This document shows positions 15,381 to 23,063 of a stretch of DNA of 33,323 nt, one piece after another (within the stretch, counting starts at the first letter, position 1; every line of letters begins with the position of its first letter). A model generated the notes under the pieces. The model ran no database searches and was not told where the DNA came from. It saw only the letters and a program-made list of their open reading frames with translations. The DNA is from Guptibacillus hwajinpoensis (GTDB taxonomy: Bacteria > Bacillota > Bacilli > Bacillales > Guptibacillaceae), in NCBI RefSeq assembly GCF_020171785.1, contig NZ_JAIVAE010000022.1:1-33323 (forward strand), in the 5' to 3' direction. Both the position numbers and the translations under genes were made by a program.

Positions 15381-16130
15381 TCATAATGATTGTCTTTCTT
15401 CTTTCAAGAAATCATAGAGTTTTTTTTGATAAAAATTATAAGCAGAAGAGGTGCGCTCTCTCGGTCGATCTATTTCAATATTCACGATATCTTTAATCGT
15501 GCCATTTTTAGATAAAAGAATAACCGTATCCGAGAGATAAATTGCCTCGTCAATACTATGCGTTACCAGCAAGGTTGTGGTGCTCAATTTCGTATGCAGC
15601 TGAAGTAGTTCATCCTGAAGCACATCACGCGTTTGAGCATCCAAGGCGCTAAAAGGTTCATCCAAAAGAAGAAGGTTTGGCTCTGTTACTAACGTTCGCG
15701 CTAGCGCAACTCTCTGTTTCATGCCACCTGAAAGAGAGGAAATTGGAAAAGAATCATAGTCGGATAAGCCTACCATCTCTATCATTTTCTTTACTTTTGT
15801 TTCCCTCTTTTCTTTTGGAACTTTCTGCATTTTTAAACCAAACTCGACGTTTTTGCGGACAGAAAGCCAAGGAAATAGAGCTAAATCTTGAAACACAAAA
15901 CCCTGATCTTTAGAAGGTTTCTTTACCTGCTTTCCTTCAAATTCAATTCTTCCATCATATGTAGGGTGAAAACCAGCAATTAAATTGAGGAGGGTAGATT
16001 TCCCGCACCCACTCGGCCCCAGCAATGTAACAAACGAATTTTTATCGATTGAGAAATCAATATCTTTGAGTACCGCTGTATCCTTAGCATAGTGAAATGA
16101 AACATTATCAATTTGTACTAGTGCCGACAT
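15381..16130 (-). CDS. ABC transporter ATPase, NitT/TauT type
   Basis: 249 residues, SsuB/TauB-like. Walker A GPSGCGKST (about residue 38), Q-loop FVFQDLALFPWLSV, signature LSGGMKQR, Walker B LLLLDEP, D-loop SALD and switch His in VTHSIDEAI. AAGGAGG upstream of ATG 16130. It powers the permease and binding protein encoded downstream; spacing to the DsrE-like gene is 15 bp. Confidence 0.93.
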   Translation of the reverse strand: MSALVQIDNVSFHYAKDTAVLKDIDFSIDKNSFVTLLGPSGCGKSTLLNLIAGFHPTYDGRIEFEGKQVKKPSKDQGFVFQDLALFPWLSVRKNVEFGLKMQKVPKEKRETKVKKMIEMVGLSDYDSFPISSLSGGMKQRVALARTLVTEPNLLLLDEPFSALDAQTRDVLQDELLQLHTKLSTTTLLVTHSIDEAIYLSDTVILLSKNGTIKDIVNIEIDRPRERTSSAYNFYQKKLYDFLKEERQSL

Positions 16131-16145
16131 TTCGATCCTCCTTTT

Positions 16146-16490
16146 CTATAGAGCTAAATAAGCCCAGCCTTCCATTTGTCTTGTTACAAGATGAGCCACA
16201 CCCGATCCTGCTGATCCAACACTGCATACCATCTGTTCAACATTCAATTTTTTCTTCGACAATGTATTGCGACATGCAATAAACTCAAACCCGAGTTCGA
16301 TCAATACTTGAATTTGCTCTTTTATCTCGTCATCTTTTGTAATTAACAGGTTCATTCCATCTCCAAATACGACAATCTCACATTGGATCAAACTATCTCC
16401 AAGTTGTTTTTTAAGATTAATCATATTTCGTAAAATTCGCTGGTAATACTCCGTACCATTTTGATTAACTTGAACAACTATATTTGCCAC
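16146..16490 (-). CDS. DsrE/YchN-like protein
   Basis: 114 residues of DsrE-like fold: N-terminal strand ANIVVQVNQNG, IQCEIVVFGDGMNLLI, then GFEFIACRNTLSKKKL with the Cys at the position used by sulfur-carrying DsrE proteins, and a closing GSAGSGVAHLVTRQMEGWAY typical of the family. Start GTG 16490 with AAAGGAG upstream. It is the first gene of the ABC operon, so it may handle the imported compound or its sulfur. Whether the Cys carries persulfide here is unproven. Confidence 0.8.
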   Translation of the reverse strand: MANIVVQVNQNGTEYYQRILRNMINLKKQLGDSLIQCEIVVFGDGMNLLITKDDEIKEQIQVLIELGFEFIACRNTLSKKKLNVEQMVCSVGSAGSGVAHLVTRQMEGWAYLAL

Positions 16491-16538
16491 GTAACCTATC
16501 TCCTTTCAATATATAATTATTCTTAGTGGGATACTAGG

Positions 16539-16566
16539 ATTATAAGCCAAAATAAGTCATTGTTAA
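16539..16566 (-). promoter_or_regulatory. Sigma-A promoter of the DsrE-like/ABC operon
   Basis: Minus strand: -35 TTAACA (16561-16566), 16-bp spacer, -10 TATAAT (16539-16544), 49 bp upstream of the GTG start. Confidence 0.7.
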
Positions 16567-16594
16567 AGTAATCTGAATTCGATTCCATAAAAAA

Positions 16595-16618
16595 GGGGTC
16601 AGGCACGTGCCTGACCCC
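16595..16618 (-). terminator. 24-bp palindrome family, copy 6, acting as comK terminator
   Basis: Perfect copy: GGGGTCAGGCAC plus its reverse complement. On the minus strand it begins 10 bp after the comK stop and is followed by TTTTTT, making it a convincing intrinsic terminator as well as a repeat. Confidence 0.8.
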
Positions 16619-16628
16619 CTCGATCCTA

Positions 16629-17087
16629 TCAACAATAAACCGGATTATTCGAATAATGACTCACCCAGCGCCCCGTGCGCTCCATTTGTTTTTGAAGTCT
16701 TCCTTTCGAAACCGGCACGACTAATTCAAAGCCATCCTGAAACAAAATCTTCGTTGTATTTTTCGTAATCGCATACGTATCTCGAACGTGCTGATAAAAT
16801 ACCCAGCAGCAATCAATGCTCTCGGGTGATTCCGTCGGAAAGGCCGATATTGCATTCCAATTCGAAACAATTATCGGCGTCTGCTGCTCGTACTTTAAAT
16901 GATAGATGACCGCTTTCCTTCGTCCTTCATACGTGACGCCTGCTTCAAGACAAGCCTGCCTAATTAAATCGACTGGCGTTGTTTCTGATAAGTAGATCCC
17001 GCTTCGATCATAAATCCTTGAACTATATCCAACTTCTTTCGCCACCTCAATCGCCCGAGTTGATTTACTAATTTCATAGTCATTCAT
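16629..17087 (-). CDS. comK: ComK-family competence transcription factor
   Basis: 152 residues, clearly related to the competence master regulator ComK: DYEISKSTRAIEV, a central AGVTYEGRRKAVIYHLKY matching the family's SYAGRKAGTYEVTK, TPIIVSNWNAISAFPTESP, CCWVFYQHVRD (matching the GWISHVHVK segment) and TTKILFQDGFELVVPVS. It lacks the extended C-terminal tail of the roughly 190-residue B. subtilis protein, as shorter homologues in other bacilli do. The ATG at 17087 has GAGG 9 nt upstream; the ATG at 17111 with AAAGGA is a possible alternative giving 160 residues. Expected to activate DNA-uptake genes; not shown here. No obvious paired K-box was found upstream. Confidence 0.85.
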   Translation of the reverse strand: MNDYEISKSTRAIEVAKEVGYSSRIYDRSGIYLSETTPVDLIRQACLEAGVTYEGRRKAVIYHLKYEQQTPIIVSNWNAISAFPTESPESIDCCWVFYQHVRDTYAITKNTTKILFQDGFELVVPVSKGRLQKQMERTGRWVSHYSNNPVYC

Positions 17088-17178
17088 GATTTCTGCCTCG
17101 ATATTGACCATGTTTCCTTTTCCCTTCTGTTTTCAATTGGCAATGGATCCCTTTCCGATTCCATTGCAGTTCCCCTTT

Positions 17179-17203
17179 GTACAAGAAAAAGGTATACTTG
17201 TAC
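17179..17203. promoter_or_regulatory. Inverted repeat upstream of comK
   Basis: GTACAAG (17179-17185) and CTTGTAC (17197-17203) are exact reverse complements, 11 bp apart. Overlapping it on the plus strand is a weak promoter-like pair TTGTAC / TACTAT with an 18-bp spacer. It could be an operator for comK or for the adjacent structured element. Confidence 0.4.
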
Positions 17204-17205
17204 TA

Positions 17206-17272
17206 TTGTTGGTTTGGACGCCAACAACTGCCCCAGAATGTGTCCGACAAGACAAAACATTCTGGGGCTTTT
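17206..17272 (+). ncRNA. Candidate small RNA: two stem-loops with terminator
   Basis: Stem 1 is TTGTTGG/CCAACAA (17206-17227, 7 bp, 8-nt loop). Stem 2 is GCCCCAGAATGT/ACATTCTGGGGC (17230-17268, 12 bp perfect) followed by TTTT. The orientation of the T-run points to a plus-strand transcript, yet no plus-strand gene lies upstream for several kilobases, so the terminator must end a short RNA or one started nearby. On the minus strand the same stems would fold in the comK leader. Not a recognised riboswitch class. Confidence 0.4.
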
Positions 17273-17439
17273 ATGTATGCTATTCATTTTTTTCATCACC
17301 TCCTCTCACGATCAGCAAGATGACCTATCACCGCGCCTTCATCACCTTGTAAATATTTCCACCCTTATTCTTGATTATAATGAATGTTCCGAAATATTCA
17401 AATACTTTTTTAGTAGATAAGACCCAGAAAAACCTTGTG

Positions 17440-17478
17440 GTGCCTGTCACCACCCGATATATGTAACTTCCTGTCGAA
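17440..17478 (+). repeat. 39-bp intergenic repeat, copy 1
   Basis: Begins GTGCCTGTCACCACCCG and ends TGTCGAA, exactly the same length and ends as the copy at 28571-28609. The first part is an imperfect palindrome (GGTG…CACC). It precedes a plus-strand lipoprotein gene. Confidence 0.75.
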
Positions 17479-17555
17479 CTACTTTCCAGTTGTTTAGCAT
17501 TGGGTTATATGGGTATTAAAGGAAATACAACATTATCGAATGTGAGGTTAGTCGA

Positions 17556-18506
17556 ATGAAAAAGTACCTACTTACTCTATTAGCCTGTGGATTATTAGCT
17601 GCCTGTAACGGCAATCAAAATGCGACTCAAAACGAAGGCACAGAAGCCGCTACTACTGAAAAAACTGCGACTGCTAGTAATACCGACAACGACAACACAG
17701 AAGAAGCATCATCCGTTAAGGAAAACAAAAAGGATACGACCACAACGAATTCAGATACGCTCACCCCAGATTCACCTTCATCACCTAATAGCCTAACCGA
17801 TACTGAAAAGAAGTTCCTACGAATTCCAACCGTTTCCATTGAAACACCGTACGGAGAAGACGGAAATATCGCATATGAACATACGCAAAAAGAAATTGTC
17901 GAAGAATACATGGATGAAGATGGCCGCATTTATTTCCCTTTAGATGAGAAACCTATTCGCACCATTGTAAGCGGAAAAAATGAAAACATTCGCAACATCA
18001 CAAATTACGGAGATGCGTTTATCGGAATAGTAGAAGAGGAAGCTTATGAGCTTACGGATCAGGATCAGATTGATGCAGCATACCAATTAATCCTTAGCGC
18101 AACGCCTGCTCAACTTCAAGGTCAAGAATTAACTTACCGTACTTACGAAGAAGCGACGAATTTAGAAAGAGGCATTACGAAGATTACGTTCCTCATCGCT
18201 CCAACACTTGGTGATCTCGATACTATTGTACAAAATCAGGCTTATGATCATGAAGCACTCCCAATTCTTTTAGAAGAACTAGAAAGTCTTGGTTCTCCAA
18301 CCCTGCTCCCACCAGCACCTCAAACAGCAATGGACCTTCAACTTTTTGAAAACATGCAAGCTGTTCAAGCGATGTGGGGTCAGCTCGGGCAATTCGAGGA
18401 TCCTGTAACAAACCGTGCTGAATTTGAGCAACTCTACCTAGAAGTGAGAAAAGAAACGCTCAACATGATGGCACGAGTGAATTTTACGCTAAGTGAGGAA
18501 ATATAG
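17556..18506 (+). CDS. Lipoprotein of unknown function with Thr/Glu-rich linker
   Basis: 316 residues. Type II signal peptide with lipobox LAAC (KKYLLTLLACGLLAACNG, Cys17), then about 70 residues of low-complexity linker rich in Thr, Glu, Asp and Asn, and a C-terminal domain from about residue 85: FLRIPTVSIETPYGEDGNIA, DEKPIRTIVSGKNENI, then a helical end with QTAMDLQLFENMQAVQAMWG. This looks like an outward-facing sensor or enzyme accessory, but no family was recognised. Start ATG 17556 with GAGG upstream; own strong terminator downstream. Confidence 0.72.
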   Translation: MKKYLLTLLACGLLAACNGNQNATQNEGTEAATTEKTATASNTDNDNTEEASSVKENKKDTTTTNSDTLTPDSPSSPNSLTDTEKKFLRIPTVSIETPYGEDGNIAYEHTQKEIVEEYMDEDGRIYFPLDEKPIRTIVSGKNENIRNITNYGDAFIGIVEEEAYELTDQDQIDAAYQLILSATPAQLQGQELTYRTYEEATNLERGITKITFLIAPTLGDLDTIVQNQAYDHEALPILLEELESLGSPTLLPPAPQTAMDLQLFENMQAVQAMWGQLGQFEDPVTNRAEFEQLYLEVRKETLNMMARVNFTLSEEI

Positions 18507-18515
18507 ACGGAACGC

Positions 18516-18555
18516 AAAGACAGACCTACTCTCGTATGAGAGTAGGTCTGTCTTT
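18516..18555. terminator. Bidirectional terminator with 18-bp stem
   Basis: A perfect 18-bp stem from AAAGACAGACC to its reverse complement with a GTAT loop (18534-18537). It serves the lipoprotein gene (plus) and the small membrane protein gene (minus). Confidence 0.92.
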
Positions 18556-18569
18556 GATAATCCATGAAA

Positions 18570-18839
18570 CTAAAACAATAGCAAACTAACACCAATCGCA
18601 AACAGCACAACGCCAGCAATCGAATAAAACATGCCTGAACGCTGCTGGCCTTTGATTCGATTTGATATACCAGCAAGTAGATTAATCACGCCAAATCCCA
18701 TAATGCCATATAGTAGTAAATTCTCCTCTTCAGGAGTAATCAGATACATAACTGGAAGTAAAAGTATTAACGCAGATAGGATAAACTGCACAATGCTCAA
18801 TGAAAACAATAGTTTAGATTCCGATTCTGTGCTCATCAT
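18570..18839 (-). CDS. Small membrane protein, three TM segments
   Basis: 89 residues: hydrophobic helices FSLSIVQFILSALILLLPV, LLLYGIMGFGVINLLAG and FYSIAGVVLFAIGVSLLLF, with a charged middle loop (NRIKGQQRSG). AAAGGAAG precedes ATG 18839 (the next codon is also ATG). Stands alone between the bidirectional terminator and the six-TM family cluster. Family not recognised. Confidence 0.65.
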   Translation of the reverse strand: MMSTESESKLLFSLSIVQFILSALILLLPVMYLITPEEENLLLYGIMGFGVINLLAGISNRIKGQQRSGMFYSIAGVVLFAIGVSLLLF

Positions 18840-19133
18840 TTTTCCTTCTTTCCTTTTCTAGGTGAACTGATTCATGACTTCTATCCTAATTATAACAGCG
18901 CCAATCTCGTTTTTGTTATGGCAAAAGTATGAACATTCGTGTAAAAAAGGTACTGCGCTTCTTTACTACGTTCCCGTTTAGGACGATTATAATCATTTTA
19001 ACCTTTAGTAGAATGAAACCTTTCTTAGGAAAAATGCGTAGATTCTGTTAGAAGATTTCGTTCATCCCTATATTAAAACAGAAGAAAGAAATTCGAAAAA
19101 CATGATTAATTCGTTTTACCCATGGAGGCTACC

Positions 19134-19818
19134 ATGCTTAAAATTCCAGACAACAAAAAGTTCCGAAACCTACCAGATTATATGAAAGAACATCTCTCTA
19201 TGCTTCCACCTGATAGCACTCGAGCGACAGTTAGTATGTTTTGCTTCATCCTGTTGGATATGTGTGTTTTACCCTTACTTTATCCAAGAATCAACCTTAT
19301 TCATATCATCACCATCCCTCTCTTGTTGTTTATTCATCTATGGGCAATCAGACTATTAATCAAGGATCCTCGCTCGACGCGTGTGGAAACGACGCTTTTT
19401 TTGAGTGTGTTCTCTATTATCAGTGCCATTTGTTATTTTATAACAAGCCTTAAAGTATCCTATGTATTTATCGGGATAACAAATGTATGGTATTACATAA
19501 CGTTAACCGGGATAGACCTTATCATTATCGTTATTTTAATTCAGTATCAGATCAAAAAATATTCCAAACTAGATTACAAAAGAGACGAGTCAGAAAAATG
19601 GTACAACAGTGGAAGATGGATACCGTTAACCAGGAGTAGGGTATATCATCTTTCAAACGACAAAAGATAGCGAATCTGCCATGCACAGCCTATTTTTATG
19701 TGTCACGATCGTATTCACCTTGATCCTGGCATATATGTCTGCGAAGTTCACTCATCAATATTTTTTTATTAAATTGAATCGTAGACTAGTCTCGGCATAT
19801 AAGTCCAGAGAGAATTAG
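19134..19818 (+). pseudogene. Frameshifted short member of the six-TM family
   Basis: Copy of the gene at 19900-20604. It starts normally (GGAGG 5 nt before ATG 19134; LPDYMKEHLSMLPPDSTR) and matches its neighbour through TM4 and the YQIKKYSKLDYKRDESEKWY loop. Near 19620-19640 it is 11 nt shorter than its neighbour, which throws the frame and stops it at 19668-19670. The lost frame resumes and continues to a stop at 19816-19818, encoding TM5-TM6 and HQYFFIKLNRRLVS. The intact remainder implies a recent disruption. A 182-residue product lacking the last two membrane segments could still be made. Confidence 0.8.
19428..19474 (+). repeat. 47-bp exact repeat inside six-TM genes, copy 1
   Basis: Identical base for base to 20194-20240 (starts ATTTGTTATTTTATAACAAG), although the flanking parts of the two genes differ clearly, including at third codon positions. 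This suggests gene conversion between the tandem copies. Confidence 0.85.
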
Positions 19819-19899
19819 GAATAAAAATAAATACTTCTGTCATCTCTATTATTGGGAGGTGACTAACAAATCAATATAAGCGCTTATCTGGAGGCAAAA

Positions 19900-20604
19900 A
19901 TGCTCAAAATCCCTGAAAAGAAAAAATATCGAAATTTACCAGACTATATGAAAGAACATCTTACTTTTATTCCAACTAGTAGTACTCGCTCAGCAATTAG
20001 TTTGTTCTGCTTAGTGTTACTCGATATGTGCGTTTTGCCTTTTCTCTATCCAAGGAATGATTTAATTTATATGATCACCATTCCTCTATTAGTGTTTATT
20101 CACTTATGGATGATTCGTTTACTAATCAAAAATCCCCGTTTCACTCAAATGGAAACAATCCTTTTTATGAGTGTTTTTTCTACCATAGGGGCGATTTGTT
20201 ATTTTATAACAAGCCTTAAAGTATCCTATGTATTTATCGGCATTACAAACGTTTGGTATTACGTTGTTTTGTCAGTTGTGCACATCATTATTAGTTTATA
20301 TTTAATTCAATACCAAGTCGAAAAGTATTCCAAAATAGACTATAAGAGAAATGAATCGGAAAAATGGTACAAGAGAGGAAGCCTCTTATCCTTGTTAACC
20401 TCAGGCTCTGGAATAGGGTATGTTCTTTTTCAAACGACAAAAGATAGCGAAACAGCCATGCATAGCCTATTTTTATGCGTATCAATCTTCTTTACTTGTT
20501 TTCTCGCTTACTTTGCAGCGAAGTTCACACATAAATATTTTTTTATTAAATTGAATCGTAGACTAGTTGACATTAATACACCTACAAAGAGACAAATCAA
20601 ATGA
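19900..20604 (+). CDS. Short member of the six-TM family, intact
   Basis: 234 residues. Cytosolic N-terminus KKYRNLPDYMKEHL, six membrane segments (AISLFCLVLLDMCVLPFLYP; MITIPLLVFIHLWMIRLLI; LFMSVFSTIGAICYFITSL; VVLSVVHIIISLYLIQY; two more near 165-215), a charged loop YQVEKYSKIDYKRNESEKWY between TM4 and TM5, and HKYFFIKLNRRLV after TM6. It lacks the cytosolic alpha/beta domain of the long members. Tandem to the frameshifted copy and upstream of the LXG operon. GGAGG 5 nt before ATG 19900. No known family; an immunity or membrane-protection role for the toxin locus is only an inference from position. Confidence 0.75.
   Translation: MLKIPEKKKYRNLPDYMKEHLTFIPTSSTRSAISLFCLVLLDMCVLPFLYPRNDLIYMITIPLLVFIHLWMIRLLIKNPRFTQMETILFMSVFSTIGAICYFITSLKVSYVFIGITNVWYYVVLSVVHIIISLYLIQYQVEKYSKIDYKRNESEKWYKRGSLLSLLTSGSGIGYVLFQTTKDSETAMHSLFLCVSIFFTCFLAYFAAKFTHKYFFIKLNRRLVDINTPTKRQIK
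20194..20240 (+). repeat. 47-bp exact repeat inside six-TM genes, copy 2
   Basis: Second copy of the 47-bp identity seen at 19428-19474. Confidence 0.85.
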
Positions 20605-20718
20605 TCAACAAAATGTATTTATACAGCTTTCACCTATCCGTAACTCAATGCCTTTTAAAATCAACAGTCTAAACTATTACCATTTTTACAATAATATGGT
20701 TAAAATCACTTAAAACCC

Positions 20719-20738
20719 GGGTATAGGTATAAATACCC
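20719..20738. promoter_or_regulatory. Hairpin or operator upstream of the LXG operon
   Basis: GGGTAT (20719-20724) and ATACCC (20733-20738) form an inverted repeat with an 8-bp centre containing a TATAAA-like sequence, 120 bp upstream of the first gene of the toxin operon. No convincing -35 accompanies it. Confidence 0.35.
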
Positions 20739-20857
20739 CGTACGTCAGTCTCACGAACAGGTAGAACAACCTATTTACCAGACCTCTTCCATTTGGTACC
20801 ATATACTACTGCTTGAGTATGATTTTTCTAATGACTATTACAAAGGGGATAGCGCAA

Positions 20858-21226
20858 ATGTCCTATTTATTTCAATTACAATCAAACCTAGCTGAAAAAA
20901 GGGAACAATTAGCCCGATTGGAAACATGCACCAGAAAACTTGATAGTATACAGGATGAATTTATACATAACCGACACCTGGTGGACGATCCTGAATTGAC
21001 CCCTTCCACCTGGCACGGTACATTAGCAGATTCTTTTAAAAACATCCGTGATGACATGAAAGAAGCTTATAACGACATATCGACTTCTCAGCTTAATTCA
21101 GTTCAATCAACATTAGAAGACAAAGTAACAAGACTACGTATTGAAATAGGAATGATAGAATCCAGCATTTCACACGAAAAACAACGGCTTGCTAACGAAG
21201 AAAAAGAGAGGAAATCCGTTAAATGA
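20858..21226 (+). CDS. YwqH-like (DUF5082) helical protein, LXG targeting factor
   Basis: 122 residues, almost entirely helical with two coiled-coil halves (NLAEKREQLARLETC… and LEDKVTRLRIEIGMIESS) joined by a turn bearing Trp52-His-Gly (STWHGTLADSF), a WXG100-like hairpin. Proteins of this type (YwqH in B. subtilis) are encoded before LXG toxins and are thought to bind the LXG domain and guide it to the type VII secretion machine. ATG 20858 follows AAAGGGG by about 9 nt; the open frame extends 15 codons further without a site. It overlaps the next gene by 4 bp (ATGA). Confidence 0.82.
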   Translation: MSYLFQLQSNLAEKREQLARLETCTRKLDSIQDEFIHNRHLVDDPELTPSTWHGTLADSFKNIRDDMKEAYNDISTSQLNSVQSTLEDKVTRLRIEIGMIESSISHEKQRLANEEKERKSVK

Positions 21227-21501
21227 GTAAAGAGATACGAATTAAATATGGTGAAGTAGAGCAATCCATTTCTAGAATTGAAAAAACACTGCTTGCCCTT
21301 AATACTGAAATACCACAGAACCTTGCAACAGAAAATAGATTAGACGTTGTTGATCGAATGAATCAGTTAAACCATCTCCTAACGGAAATAGGTAACTCTT
21401 ATAGAACAGTGCTTGCGGCAAACAATGAATCTGTCCGCCAAACACTATCAGATATGGAAACTACCGATCAACAACTATCTTCATCCATTAAATTGCGATA
21501 G
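21223..21501 (+). CDS. YwqI-like (DUF5344) helical protein, LXG targeting factor
   Basis: 92 residues, helical: KEIRIKYGEVEQSISRIEKT, then NQLNHLLTEIGNSYRTVLA and SVRQTLSDMETTDQQLSSS. It matches YwqI, the second small helical partner commonly found between YwqH and the LXG toxin. ATGA overlap with the previous gene shows translational coupling and probably equal stoichiometry. It likely helps form the export-competent toxin complex; that role is known for related proteins and inferred here. Confidence 0.82.
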   Translation: MSKEIRIKYGEVEQSISRIEKTLLALNTEIPQNLATENRLDVVDRMNQLNHLLTEIGNSYRTVLAANNESVRQTLSDMETTDQQLSSSIKLR

Positions 21502-21516
21502 GAGGCTTAAGAGTTT

Positions 21517-23037
21517 ATGAAAGTCTTAGATGCTCAGTCTTTTCATACTGATATCAATCATTTAGAAAAAGCATTATCAACTCAAAATGATCAACTTCAA
21601 AGTTTAATGGATAGTATAAAAGAGTTCGCTAACTTAGATGATGTGTTTGGTGGTAAGGGCGGTGAATCAGTCCGCTCTTTTTATCAAGACTTTCACATTT
21701 TACTTCTTGAAGCCTTTTCCTATGCTCTAGAGAGTTACTCAAATGCTCTTACACAAATAAAAGATGCTGAACTGGCTCTTGAGTCTTCCGAAAAAGGTTT
21801 CATAAGACAAGACTTCATCGAAAATGATTTAACCAACGGATTGAACAAAGCGAATAACAATACATCACAACTAGTTATTGAAACAAACGCAATTATTGGC
21901 GGCGTAAGCGATATCATCTATACTCCAAAGTTAGATGATGATCGTTTCCATAGTACATATCTAAAAGCATTAAAAGAATCTGATCAAACCGTTGAAGATT
22001 TAATGAAATTCGATCAAGTCCAAACGAAAGCATTAGACAATGTTGAGAAAGATTTGCATACTATTAAAGCATTTATTGAAGACGTTCGGGGAATGTTTAA
22101 TGGCGGGAGTATAAAAATCAATAGTTATTCTGACAAACAGTTAGATAACTTATCAAGCTACAATAGTCTCCAATCCCAACTAACAAATCAAAAGTTAGCA
22201 AGCTATGGTAATATGTTTACGTCTCCATTTGATTACATCAATAAGCAAATGAGCTTTGGAGATAACTTGTTAGTCGGTTATCAAACTTTAGCATCTGCAA
22301 CAACACTTTTAGTATCAAGAAAATTAGATATTCATTATTTCGGTAGCAAACCAACTATTTGGAATAGAATAAAAGGAAACTATGAATTCAGTGTAAAAAC
22401 AGATCCCTCTTGGACAAGTAGAGGAGGCCATAGTTCACCTCTCGCAAAAAAAATCTTAGATTTTTCAAGAGCTCCTTCTCCTACGAATCCATTCATGAAA
22501 ACGATGCATAAATTTGTATCTTCATATGATAGTCCAGCACACCTTTATAAGCATGTTGCAGGCTTTCCTAAGAATTTTAATAGATTAAGTGGATCAGATT
22601 TATTAAAAGGAACCGTAGATCGAGTGAAAACTGGAACAAAAGAGTTATTAGGTAAAACAGTAAGTGCTAAGGGTTTTACAGGTGTAGGAAAAAGGATACC
22701 TGTTATAGGTAATGGAGTAGCCCTGGCATCAAATTTAGGAGAACTTTTTTCACCTGAAAATGCAAATAAAAGCACAGCAGAAAAATTTGGCCGTTCAATT
22801 TTTGGATTTGTAACTGACCTAGGTGCTATTAGTGTTGGTACACAAGTGGGTGCTACTATAGGTAGTGTTGGAGGACCAGTAGGTATAGTAATTGGTGCAG
22901 CAATTGGGGGATTAGTAGGAGGTATAGCCAGCTCAAAGTATGGTGATAAAATGAAAGATTTAGGAGAAGAAGTAGGCGAAAGTGTTGATGGGATAATAAA
23001 TAAGGTTGGGAAATCGGTTGCAGGATGGTTTAATTAA
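21517..23037 (+). CDS. LXG-domain polymorphic toxin with glycine-rich, probably pore-forming C-terminus
   Basis: 506 residues. Residues 1 to about 205 are an LXG domain, the type VII secretion export module: MKVLDAQSFHTDINHLEKAL, DDVFGGKGGESVRSFYQDFH, ALESSEKGFIRQDFIENDL. A middle region follows. The C-terminal 125 residues are rich in Gly, Ala, Val and Ile; around residues 440-475 small residues recur every three or four positions (GGPVGIVIGAAIGGLVGG), a glycine-zipper pattern as in membrane-depolarising LXG toxins such as TelE. No nuclease, deaminase or NADase motif is visible. AGGAGG lies 11 nt before ATG 21517. Two multi-TM candidate immunity genes follow, which fits a membrane target. 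No secretion machinery is in the window. Confidence 0.85.
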   Translation: MKVLDAQSFHTDINHLEKALSTQNDQLQSLMDSIKEFANLDDVFGGKGGESVRSFYQDFHILLLEAFSYALESYSNALTQIKDAELALESSEKGFIRQDFIENDLTNGLNKANNNTSQLVIETNAIIGGVSDIIYTPKLDDDRFHSTYLKALKESDQTVEDLMKFDQVQTKALDNVEKDLHTIKAFIEDVRGMFNGGSIKINSYSDKQLDNLSSYNSLQSQLTNQKLASYGNMFTSPFDYINKQMSFGDNLLVGYQTLASATTLLVSRKLDIHYFGSKPTIWNRIKGNYEFSVKTDPSWTSRGGHSSPLAKKILDFSRAPSPTNPFMKTMHKFVSSYDSPAHLYKHVAGFPKNFNRLSGSDLLKGTVDRVKTGTKELLGKTVSAKGFTGVGKRIPVIGNGVALASNLGELFSPENANKSTAEKFGRSIFGFVTDLGAISVGTQVGATIGSVGGPVGIVIGAAIGGLVGGIASSKYGDKMKDLGEEVGESVDGIINKVGKSVAGWFN

Positions 23038-23063
23038 TATACTAAGTCAAGTAGGTGAACAAC

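Larger units (their letters stand above)
17088..17555. other. Gene-free region upstream of comK and of the next lipoprotein
   Basis: Holds the comK leader and promoter area, an inverted repeat (17179-17203), a double stem-loop ending in a T-run (17206-17272) and one copy of the 39-bp repeat (17440-17478). Open frames here read through the hairpins and have no ribosome binding sites, so I see no protein gene. Confidence 0.6.

Noticed and set aside
3242-16618. The 24-bp palindromes as a CRISPR array
   Set aside because: Copies are kilobases apart with genes between, spacing is irregular and no cas genes are present.
17086-17352. 88-codon plus-strand frame upstream of comK
   Set aside because: It reads straight through two stable hairpins, overlaps the start of comK and lacks a ribosome binding site.
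17627-17929. 100-codon minus-strand frame within the lipoprotein gene
   Set aside because: Its Ser/Val-rich sequence is the complement of the Thr/Glu-rich linker of the lipoprotein.
18434-18676. 80-codon minus-strand frame across the 18-bp-stem terminator
   Set aside because: It spans a perfect terminator and the end of two real genes in other frames.
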